64,000 nt of DNA from Ascaris suum. Its lineage: Eukaryota > Nematoda > Chromadorea > Rhabditida > Ascarididae. Numbering within the stretch: position 1 is the stretch's first letter; every line of letters starts with the position of its first letter. The notes below the pieces were generated by a model, which did not search any database, had not been told where the DNA came from, and saw only the letters and a program-made list of their open reading frames with translations. Below, one piece after another: positions 26,301 to 36,585 of the stretch. Where the stretch lies: contig CM024171.1 in assembly GCA_013433145.1 (NCBI GenBank), positions 10,044,065 through 10,108,064 of the forward strand, written 5' to 3'. The position numbers and the translations under genes were made by a program.

Positions 26301-29300
26301 TTCCCACATAATCTCTCATGCGCCCGTTTCATTTATCTCACAGATTGGGGAAATCGGAATGTTCATTTCGATTGAATTGTTATATTATTGATATGTTTTA
26401 CAGCGATGAAGTCACTGCAAAGCAAAACATCATAAACATCAACGCGGCTTTCTTTCAAGCCAAATCCGGAGTGATCGCTGAGCAAAAATTTACACTTAGG
26501 AGGTTAAACTCAGAAGGAGCTTGCTTAATCGATAACATAATAAAGTAGGTGTATAGGCAGCTTACTTTTCATGCTTTTGAAGGCAATATTATTTTAGAAG
26601 TTGCCGATCTACTGCAAAACACTTATGTGGATATTGTCCTCTGATCTCGAATAGAAGACCTGTTTTATGGTGAGTGCATGTCTTCAGAAATAAGTCAATG
26701 CAGGAGTGAGTTGATCAACAGAATCACGAGGCACTACACGAATATTATTGCCGAGGGAGCCTGTCATGACTCAGCGATAGAGCAGAGCTTACCGTAATGG
26801 TATCCTTGCCATAGAAGCCATGAGCGTTTGATCCATCACCATATCCCACCTGCCATGGTCGCCCATCGCTGGTGTAGGTGCTTGATTTCGACGAATCGTA
26901 ACGATGTTTGAGAAGGCAGGTGTGAGTTACACACGATGAATCAGGAATCCAAAGATTGGAAGAACCAGTGTCGAGGACGACAGCGAACCATTGTGTGGGT
27001 GGCGTGCCAATTGTGATATTGCCGACATACTCCATATCATCATAGTCGTTCACCTAAGCACAACTATTTGAATTAACTGTCTGAGTCAATAATGTCAGTG
27101 CCGAGCACTCGTGTGCTTTTGATTCTCCTCGTGATCACCTTTTCCCAGTTAATTACCATGTGATATACCAGGAAATTTGAGATAAGCGGCGCATGAAATT
27201 ATAACATAGAATGATTGTTCGATTAGCGTTGCAGAATCAAATATTCATCACTGCTCTCCGTACTGCTGCATTAATTGCTCGGTCCTTCGCATCTACAACC
27301 GAGAGAAAAGGTGAAATGAAGAAGCAAAAAATGTTCGAAGCTTCTCTAATTCTACGGAAGTGTCCTAAATGGTGGAGAAATGAAGATGAAAAATCACCAA
27401 AAATGTTGGAGTTTTGCGGTCGTTCAAGTTTTAAGGGCAGTCCGCAATTGCAGATCAGGTAGTTCAAAAGGCAACAGTGATGATGACGAATGGGGTAAGT
27501 TCATCTGTGAAGGTGACGTGATGTGTGCTTTTGCGTTTCGCGATACATACAGCCCACTGATGCAGAGTAGGCCACCTAGTGAAGTGCGAAGAAGCGGTAC
27601 ATTCACAATACAGCCGATACGGGCGCTCGTACACTTTCTTTTCAGAAAGGTATGCGCATTTAAAAATTTGCATATGGAAGACTTATTCTATCAACGATTT
27701 ACTCATGCGACCCACTTAATGACGCTTGTGCACCGACGAAATTACTGCTGGAAGTTTAAAATTTTGTTGATTTTTATCAGCGAAAATTTGGTTTTCGTGT
27801 TTTTTGGCTTTTTGGCCACAAGTGAACTTCAGTTCTAACCGAATGCACTCGGCAGCTTATAGATACATTGCAACAGCCCTAGTCCGGCAGCCTTTATTTT
27901 GAACATCCATCCAGAAATCACCAAGAATGCTTTCTCCCTTCCACTAGGCTGTATACGCGCAAGATGATTGCTCAACTAGATAAGCAGACTTTTCCAGTAT
28001 GAAAGCGAATAAGACGTTGAACACACTGGTTTCCAATGTGCTTCCCCTGAGCGCGCTTTGCTCGGAACAAATTAGTATTCTCGCTCCCAAATCTCAGGTT
28101 GGACCGCATTTATGAGGTGGGATAAGTGAAGAGAATCATTGGTATGATTTGCTGATTTATAAGTGATCGAGCATGAAATGATCATGCCTCGTCGAATGCA
28201 CACAGCACAGCTTGGAATCTCCGGCAACCAAGCCGAGCTCCCATTACAAGCAGATACTAAATTGAACTCACGGATTGTTCACTTATTTCATTTCCTGACT
28301 TTAATCCCAAGCTTTTTCGTCTAAACTGGCTTGTCAATAAACTTCCCAGTTCTCACTTCGGTTATGAGCTCGCATGATTCCACATAGCTATGGTCAAAGC
28401 TGCCTGCTCATTTTCCGAACGACTGCAGCTAACGTTCTCAGTAGATTATGAGCTTTTTTTAATGAAAGATCATTCTTCAAAAAAAAGGAAGAAATTGTTC
28501 CCATCATTCTTTTTTGATGAATGAAACACAGTGTGACCAAACTGACCGAAAAAGATTCGTCGATACCCGTGTTTCCATTCTAAGCAACCTCCGCATAGAG
28601 CTGAAAAATTTCTCGGCTTTCATCGATCATATTTGCGTTTTTTTCGGTAGTTTTACTTGGAACTCAAATTATTTCCGACAAAATTGCTTCGACCGGCAAC
28701 CGCACAACGCTCGGCTCTCAGGAAATTTGGAGGTGCAATCAAAGAACTCTGTTTCATAACCAAACTGAATTTCTTTGGGTTACCATGAAACGTGCTTATT
28801 GCTCTTGCATACATATGTCTGCTCCTCATTCTATCTGTAAGTGTCAATTCAGGAGCCGCTCAAGTCAACGTTTGTTTACATTTACTTCGGCAAGTCCAGA
28901 AAAGACCTTCATTTTTGAATGAATGCATAAGCGGTATAACCTTTTCAAATATCTTAGCACCCTCCCCCGTATTTGACTGCTTCATGGAAACGTAAAAAGC
29001 ATACTAACCAAGAGAGGAGAGTGCAAGAGCATATATCTCGCAAGCTCGTTTGGAGTGCGTCAACACATGTTTACATCTCGTCCAATTCGAAATGTCACCA
29101 AGCCCAGTGCACAGATGCGTGTAGATTTCTGTACATTCGAGTGTTTATGACTGGTTTTGATGAACAAAAATCAACTGAAATTTGCTGTCCGGAAACGGCC
29201 TTTGTTGCTTCTTTGGTGCAACGCATTGTGCCCACTAACTCTTGCAGCACTAACCTCAGTAGCCCCCGAGTCGGGAGTACGCACATGAGGTGCACATACA

Positions 29301-29543
29301 CGCGCATATTGCGTACTTCATGAATAAGGTAATGCAGCTTACTCCTTGGCTTCCGATGCCACGGTAGAATGAGTCCTTTGACTTAATCGTCTTCATGCGA
29401 TGCGCCTCCTTCATTCGTTGATGCTGCTCCCATTTTCCTTCCCGAATGAGGCGAATCCTTCGCGTCTCGATGTGCTGTAAGGGAACACGAACGACGACTG
29501 CAGCTGCTTCAATAATGCAAGCTGAAAGGACGAGCAACTTCAT
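20320..29543 (-). CDS. Secreted pepsin-like aspartic protease, gene B
   Basis: Six exons (minus strand): 29543-29343, 27053-26793, 25706-25494, 24466-24221, 22168-22049, 20475-20320. Every exon has the same length and phase as in gene A (201, 261, 213, 246, 120, 156 bases), giving 398 residues. Exon 1 has a signal peptide (MKLLVLSACIIEAAA) and propeptide. Exon 2 carries VNDYDDMEYVGNITIGTP, DTGSS (Asp95) and the YGDGS flap. Exon 4 carries ADTGTS (Asp284). Exon 6 carries GGYGPSWILGDPLIRQY. Catalytic residues are intact. Introns (1027-2289 bases) are mostly longer than in gene A. Genes A and B are tandem paralogues in head-to-tail orientation, with dead relatives between them. The start ATG at 29543 is preferred over a start 21 bases upstream because it aligns with gene A and begins the signal peptide. 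Confidence 0.9.
23310..23459 (+). other. Orphan exon-like open segment inside intron 4 of gene B
   Basis: On the plus strand, opposite to gene B, a segment after a TTTTCAAG acceptor is open for about 49 codons and ends at CATTTCAG followed by GTTAGC, a usable donor. It reads, for example, MKQTVARLRSLFERKGL. No family is recognised and no neighbouring exons were found. It may be chance or a fragment of an inserted gene. Confidence 0.2.
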
Positions 29544-29559
29544 ACTGCGCAGCAGACAA

Positions 29560-32480
29560 ATCAAATGTTAGCACCACCATCTTATGTTAGGGAGAGGCCG
29601 CCCATTTCACAGTGGTGCAATTATTGTCATACCAACCATAGTTGTTCATCGTTTCTTATCAATGAGATTCTATTGCAAATGCTCTTAGTGCATTTTCGTC
29701 CTCTTCTATCACCTGAACATTCCATCCTGATGGTCGTGTTCGGACGATGACCGCAGTATTGACGGAATCGCGTGATCTTAAAAAGCAGTCAGCGACTGAA
29801 CGTTTAATGCGACAGAGGATGGCAAAGCCACTTTCCTGTTTATAACAACGAAAGGAGCCATTAGTCTGCAGCAGTTTTTTCAAGACACAATTGTTAGATT
29901 AATGGCGCATACAAAACTTTTTATCAAAGCTCGCACTGAAAGTGTTTCTGTGTTGAGAAATAATGCATAATTCACCACTTCTTGACAGTGAAGAAAGCGT
30001 TCTGTTTGGAAATAGTTGATCATAATGTGTGATAAGAAAAGCATTCTGCAATGTTTAATCACTACGCCCTTTCCTCATTACATATCAAACTTTAACAACA
30101 TTGGAGTTTCCAAGAAATGTAAATGCCATTTTGATAAGGAACTTGTCACTGCTTGAACTTTCAAATTATCTCTGCCAAAACAATGTCCCATCCCTCTGTC
30201 TTCCTGACAAAATATGCGACAAATTCGCAAATGAATCGCGTATTGCATTATAATTAAACGGCTGATAGGCCATTTGCATGCGGTTTTGAAGCTGGTCATC
30301 TCTAAACGGACGATACTGGTAACAGCGAATACCACCAAGAAGATGAGCGCCAAGAGCCCACTGCTCATATGTCGCAAACCGACAGCATGAGGTGCACATC
30401 TTTGGGTCTAAATTTCCAAAAAATAGCATACAAAATATGAGGACATAGGCGCGACATGCTATGCGGTCATAATTCGTTGGCATGCTCTGCTTCTTTCGAA
30501 GACATTTTGCAGTAAACATGTCATGTCGCCACAAACATAAGTGGCAAAAATAGGTAAAAAGCGAAGGTGTGTGTCAGTCGGCGAAAAGCGTTTCGCAAGC
30601 CACTGGATCCCATATGTGGAAATACCAAAGTTGCTAATTAGTTCCACACTCGTCTAGAATCGGCCGAGCGGATAAAGTCGACAATTTAAACCCAATGACC
30701 GCAAGCTAGTGGTAGAAAGTAACCCATCTGATTCGTTTGAACTAATAAAATCGACAATCTGTCGTCTTGCTGGGGTGCTTCACCAATAGATCCATCCTGC
30801 ATTTGTCCTGATCGCTTTTTTATTCTTTGAGTTATCAGCAACCATGCGAATTAGTTCTATATAAAACCGGTCGGATGTCGGTGCAAAGTTGCTGCCTGTT
30901 GAAAAAAATTTTATACTGTATGCAGCCCGCGTGCGCAACTATGCGTCCTTGCACGCAGCAGGTGGTCAGCTCGAGATTTAAACAGGGCCATAGTCACTGC
31001 ACTTCTTGATGGTGGTGAGCATCCAAAGCGTTGTTTTACATCGCATCTACTGCAATACGCCGGATGTTTTTACCACACGGGTGTTACCGACTTCGTTTTG
31101 AGGGCTTTTGACGCTATTCATTTGCAAGTACACGAGCACAACGAAGGTTTGTGGTGCATGCGCATCTCTGAGCACTTTTCCTTCATTGATTTTTCTGCAT
31201 ATCTGGAATGTTCGGCGTTCAAAGCAGCTGCACTTTTCCTGTCCGCTCCTTCGTTAACGAGATCACATTTTATTGCACAAGAAACTTTTTTTGCTCATAC
31301 AAAAGCAGTAATAAGTAAAACGGAATTAAATACAGTAAAAGGCCTCAACTATTTACGAAGAGTAAGACATTGCAATAATATATACCATATTTCTCTTTCA
31401 TTATTACTGAAAGATAGCAGTTTCAATCACTATGAATTAAACTTTTGGAACAAAAGGACACAGCTCTGTAGTTACTGATAAGTTTATTTTTATCATTTGC
31501 TTATTTCACGGTTTGTTTAATTTGGCGTTGTCACTGTATATGACTGAAAGACATCAAATGCTCCAGATAATGGTATTTTGCGTTCATTTGTGAGATTTTT
31601 TGTTGCCGATATTAGAAGTTGAGGGCTTACTGCTGCCAGTTGTGAATACTGACATAAGCTTTTATTCTGTTACCTGAACAGTTTTCCAGTAGAAAGAATC
31701 CACTGCATTTTTTTTTTCTTTTTGTTCATCTCCATCGATTAGATTTCCTGAACGAAACACTGCAATGCAATAGAATTTCTTCAGTTATACTTCATGAAGC
31801 CCAATTTTCGTAGGTAGCGTCGAGGGATATGCAAATATGAGTCAAGATGGAGAATAAATTTGCCTGATTGGAATCTGTGAGCTGTTGGTATCGGTTTGAA
31901 AATTGATAAGGAAGCCTCCGAGTAGCCTTTATCACTGAAAAGAGGAAGTGTGTTCTTCTCTTATATTTCATATGGTACCCAGATTTGAACTGAGTATTTG
32001 ATAGGCGATGACAACTTTCCGCTGATTTGATCTTCTGGAGGAAACGCAGAGAACTTTTCAGCTGATTCCAAACAGGATAACATGAAAAAACACATTCGAC
32101 AACTCGTGATAAATTCGAACGACTATCTGCTGTGCCTTGATCAACGTGTGTGACAGATAACGAAGTAATAACAGCCGTCTAAATGCGCACAAACTTTTCT
32201 GCCGTGAAATACGTTGATGCAGGATTGTTCAAACAGGATAAATTCTGCTTCAATGGGTTTTATTGATGATGCTGGGAGTAATCTAGTCAATCCGAGGAAA
32301 TGAGCCCTTGAGACTCATTGTTTAAGTAATATGTCCCAAGACAGATTTTGGTTCGACTACCTGTATTGATCCATAGTCTAGCAGAAAGATCAACAACGAT
32401 AATGAGATGGCAGCTAATGGTTGCGCTGAGACATTACAACATATTTTCCCGCACAACGTGAAGTGTATGTTTTAGACATT
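29560..32480. other. Upstream of protease gene B and gene-poor spacer
   Basis: The first 250 bases resemble the upstream region of gene A. At 30377-30310 on the minus strand a short frame encodes a strongly hydrophobic N-terminus (SSGLLALIFLVVFAV), but the frame then breaks. An overlapping frame stays open to 30166. Without splice support this is not called as a gene. The remainder shows nothing recognisable. Confidence 0.45.
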
Positions 32481-32491
32481 TGCGTTTTCAG

Positions 32492-32933
32492 ATGCTGATG
32501 GCAAGTCATTTCAATGTTCAGTAAATCCTCTTAAAAAAAGTGAAGCGAAAATGCAGGAAACAACTGAATTCCAGCCCTGCATCAACTATTACAATTGTGC
32601 GCGGCTATGCAACTCTTCTTCTTGCAAATTCTCAAAGCTACCGGCTCGACAGCAATGTTTCCACAGCGTCGAACATGGCTGTAGAAGAAGCGCAAGAACT
32701 GCTAGGAGAAAGGTAAGCCCAATTGTTCAGATATAAGAAAATACTTAATCTACCTTGTTGACTATTTCCATCATTAGTCTCAACAAATGAACAGCCCTGT
32801 TGGCAATACTTCTTCGAAACGTTTTGTTTTCAGCCGTAGTCAAAAGAATATCTCTAACCTCTCAAAGCGGTATTTGTCCGGTAATGGTATGCCTGATCGC
32901 GAATGTTCTCGCTTACCAGCATTCACACAATAA
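32492..32933 (+). CDS. Candidate two-exon gene with a cysteine-rich exon (weak)
   Basis: Exon 32492-32712 lies between a strong TTTTCAG acceptor and an AAAG/GTAAGC donor. It is open for 73 codons in a frame with seven cysteines, clustered in CINYYNCARLCNSSSC and again later, like a small secreted disulphide-rich domain. In that frame the next exon (32834-32933, TTTTCAG acceptor) stops after one codon. A second frame starts at ATG 32675 (MAVEEAQELLGE) and crosses the same junction in phase, running to TAA at 32933 for 45 residues. That stop overlaps an AATAAA. Only one frame can be the main product. No upstream exon with a signal peptide was found. No family recognised. Confidence 0.3.
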
Positions 32934-34460
32934 AACGAACGAGAAATAATCAGAACTGATCAAAGGACCGTCATATCCGTTAGGCAGTTTGCGAATCAGC
33001 AAGACTGTAGCCAGTAGCTTGTGTGAGCAGTGCTTTTCAGTTATGAAGAAGAAGCTACGCCAGCGATGAAATTTCCAATGCTTTGAAGGCCATCATCAAT
33101 TAAATTGATTAAAAGGTCGTGAAGATGCGCGGAAAATTTATTTCCGCCTTTCTCTGAAGTATTCATTTCTAATGAGTTCTTAATTTATTTATGAGAATAT
33201 ATAGGACGTAATTGATTTTGATTTCTTGAATGCTAGAACGAGAACAATGCTTTACGAAGAGAGCAAACCTTGAAAGAGACATAAATAGAGAAACAATTCG
33301 ACCAAATCGGTGATATTTATTGATAGTCGTATTATTGTCGGATCGGAGATAAATGCCTTGATAATATGATAAATTAACTGCACATTCGCATGCATATACA
33401 AATAATTTTGTTAATAATGCATTCTATCTGGAAGCATAGTTCGACGATAGTAGGAAAAACAATTTGCGATAAGCGGGTATTTTCCCATCTGCGGGGGAAA
33501 GAGGTTTTCGGCAATATATTTACTTTCGAAGGTTACCTCGCTTACTGTAATATTAAATATATAGCAGCATGTTAGTGCACAGTAAAGTCGACGTTCAGGA
33601 ATGTAAATTCCATGAAATGTTATTTAACACAAACGAAAATAAAACACATCAGTGCTAGATGCTAGATGAAAATAAATAAAATCAATGAAAATCAAACAAT
33701 ATATTGATAAAATACATCAACGCAAGTATAATATATTTACTTGTCTCTTTCAGATGCTAACGGAAATAAGTTACATTGTTACTTTCATCAAGAAATCTCG
33801 TTTATGGTTGATGCTCATAATGAAATTGTTTATGATCAGAACTGTGACAGAGGGATTTCAATATAGGACGATGGACAACTTATATAACAAATTTTATATG
33901 GATATATTTTAACCTTTGTTAAGGAGTCGGTAGTAGGAATTAATGAGTGCTAAAGTTTCTTGTCGTTTCTAATCGTAAAGAGAAGTAAAGCTATGTTGTC
34001 GCTTGACCGTATTAGGGAAGAAAATAACGCAACAACGATATGGTAGCCAACAAAAAACAAATAAGATGCGTCAAATACAGAAAAAAGAAAAAGAACGCAT
34101 GAAAGACTTTCGAATAAATTGCTAGGACCCTATACTTCTCCTTCATGTAAAGTCTCTCGCGAAATCTTCAGTTAGCACCACAGCAGGATCTTAAATGAAT
34201 TTATTCGCATTCGACAGCAAAATTAGAAAAATACAAAGACCTTCTAGGAGATAATGAACATACAACCCCAGGAATGTTGCTGAGAAGGGATGAAATAAAG
34301 AGACGCAATCAAACATGCAAATTCTAATATGCTCAAAGATATGATGAGATTCCCAAAGGTAATATATGATAGGTGGAAAATGAGAAAGCATTTTATTCAT
34401 ATCACCTATAAAAAGTCATAGAGAGAAGAGAGCAGGTTGAATTTGGCTTTCACCACCTAT

Positions 34461-34550
34461 CCGATCACTAACGTAAAACCGAATGGTCAGCGATGTAAAA
34501 CCATGTGGTCAGTGGTGTGGGACCATGTGGTCAGTGATGTAAAATCGCAA
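34461..34550. repeat. Minisatellite, 22-bp unit, about 4 copies
   Basis: Three clear units start at 34485, 34507 and 34529 with the consensus GGTCAGTGATGTAAAACCATGT. A decayed unit of 24 bases precedes them at 34461. Confidence 0.8.
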
Positions 34551-35487
34551 GATTCTGTTGGAGTAAATGATAGTCGGTTTCTAAAAGTGGTTAGTGACGA
34601 CGTATTGACCACTTGTTTCGGTAACCACTTCCAAACCTTTATTACCCTATTTGAGGAAAAAAAAAAAGAATTTGCGCTTGTTGAGTCGGCATTGATTAAC
34701 GATAAAGTGACAAGCGTTTGAAAAAATACTTCGAAGTAGAGATCACCTTGTTCATATGCAATAGCAAGTGTTAATAAAGGTAGCACACGAGATCTATTCA
34801 GGTGACTCTTACTAGCAACTATAAGGCGCATTCTTTTCATTCGAAGGTTGGAACGTCTCTTGACACCTTTAATCAGGCATACGTAACGAATATTGTTTTT
34901 AATGATTCCATGAGGTGTATATATACTTGACAGGTGAGACGATTTTTGCTTTACAATCATATTTTAGCAGTGTTGAATGAGTGTGCATTAACCTTCCTAG
35001 GAATTCCCATTGAGTTCGACAAATGACTGCAACAATCTTCAAAGAAAGTTTTTCGTTTATAACAACAAATGAATTTTATAATCGAGTAAATCTAGTTGGG
35101 GAATATAGCTGCAACAGTTGAGATTGTAATTCACTGATTTAAAATTTGAAAATAAAGTTGGCGCGAAAATTTTTATTTGAAATATGCGGACGCAGTTTGT
35201 TGCCTTACCTAAGTTTATAGTGCACAGGTAACGTTTATCATTTTCCCACTTAATGGGGTTTTCTAACCATGTAATGTTGAGGTTTGTGCAAAGAATTGAA
35301 GCTATATTTGATCGGTGTTAGATGAAGCTGATCTCCATCGATGAGCGGTTTAGCTCTAGACAATATGAGAACGAACCCCGTCCGCCCGGGATCCTGTTTC
35401 ACCGACACCAATACATCTGTCGGCTATTGTGACGGTGTTGGCGGTTGCATCGGTAACAGTTGACGTCTCATGATGGCTAGTTGGTCT

Positions 35488-35600
35488 TTTCAAGGTTGTT
35501 CTTGATCATTTCGAGGTTCTTCCTGACTTTTCGAGGTTGTTCTTGATTTTTTCAAGGTTGTTCTTGATCTTTTCGAGGTGATGATCTCTTTAAGGTTCTT
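35488..35600. repeat. Minisatellite, 20-21-bp unit, about 5 copies
   Basis: Units around TTTCGAGGTTGTTCTTGAT begin with CRAGGT at 35491, 35512, 35532, 35553 and 35574, with a partial unit at 35592. The usual period is 21 bases, so one minus-strand frame repeats a seven-residue Gln/Arg/Lys motif. There is no evidence that it is translated. Confidence 0.8.
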
Positions 35601-36131
35601 GTGTGCATATAAAATGAATAAAATCCCGCGTCCTTCACCTCCACTTGCAGTTTGCTTTGATGATGTCGAGTCGTACGGCGGTTGTTGTTTCATCCACTTC
35701 GTAAATTTGCTTTTTCCTTTTTCTCATGATGTGACGCTTTTATAAACCCTCAATTGTGAAGTGCATTATGACGAGGTCATGCTCGTACCGAAATGCTTGT
35801 CTGTGTCTGTCTTTGTTCTAGTTTCGATTCGAAAACCACTAAACGAAGTGCTTTGAATTGTTGTGGATATCGCCTGTGGTATGGGCAACCATACACGAAC
35901 TTCTTTTATATAATTATAAAGAATTCTATTGGATAATGTATAAAAAGTTGAATGCATTGTGGAAGTTTCATATTTCCCACTGATACGAACGCACTCATTG
36001 AAATAAAACGGATCATTTGTTGTGGATTTGAACGAGTGGCTAGTTTGAAAAAAAAAATTGATATATGCGTAATCCTTCATTTTTTATATTTTTTAATAAT
36101 TTGTTTTCAAGACCGGTCGTTCTGTGGAATG

Positions 36132-36261
36132 AAATGCAAAAAGCACATATCGTATCAATTGCTCCATTCCACATGATTTTTATTTATTTTCGAGATAAAT
36201 GCAAAAAGCGCCTATCATATTAATTGCTTTATTCTACATAATCATATGTATTTTCGAAAGT
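36132..36261. repeat. 65-bp tandem duplication upstream of the kinesin gene
   Basis: Two adjacent 65-base units, 36132-36196 and 36197-36261, both starting AAATGCAAAAAGC, with scattered substitutions. They lie about 325 bases upstream of the kinesin start codon, in the likely promoter region. Confidence 0.8.
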
Positions 36262-36530
36262 TGAGAGGCGGAATGACTAAATGCTAATTTTTTTTTGTTC
36301 AATAATTTTTGCATTTGATGCATTTTATGTGGAATTTTTCTCGAAATTTATTGCTTATATAGTTTACTGGTGTGCGCGGTTGAATTCAACACGCACATAT
36401 TCTACTATTCTGCTGGACGCTTTTCTCAGCTTATTCAGTTCACACTTCCAATCGGAAACAACATATCTCGGCTGTTTTGACGGACGATTTGTTCGTTCGT
36501 ATTTTAAAATCACCGTAATTGTTCGATGTT

Positions 36531-36539
36531 ATTTGACAG
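36531..36539 (+). promoter_or_regulatory. Candidate trans-splice acceptor for the kinesin mRNA
   Basis: ATTTGACAG is an acceptor-like sequence 46 bases upstream of the ATG at 36586, with no donor or coding exon detected before it. In nematodes such a site commonly receives a spliced leader. Inference only. Confidence 0.35.
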
Positions 36540-36585
36540 TCGAAAGTAGCATTTATTTGAGAGTGGTCGAATAGGAGTGGACACG

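Larger units (their letters stand above)
32940..36500. other. AT-rich gene-poor stretch with minisatellites
   Basis: No gene recognised in about 3.5 kb. It contains three tandem repeats (34461-34550, 35488-35600 and 36132-36261), which are listed separately. The last part should include the promoter of the kinesin gene. Confidence 0.55.

Noticed and set aside
27380..27838. 152-codon plus-strand reading frame in intron 1 of gene B
   Set aside because: It is fairly long, but it overlaps other frames of similar length on both strands, lacks splice context and resembles no family known to me.
34487..34960. 157-codon minus-strand reading frame
   Set aside because: Part of it reads across the 22-bp minisatellite and the rest is low-complexity AT-rich sequence without splice sites or a family signature.
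35490..35693. Gln/Arg/Lys-rich repetitive minus-strand frame
   Set aside because: It is a by-product of the 21-bp minisatellite, whose period happens to be a multiple of three.
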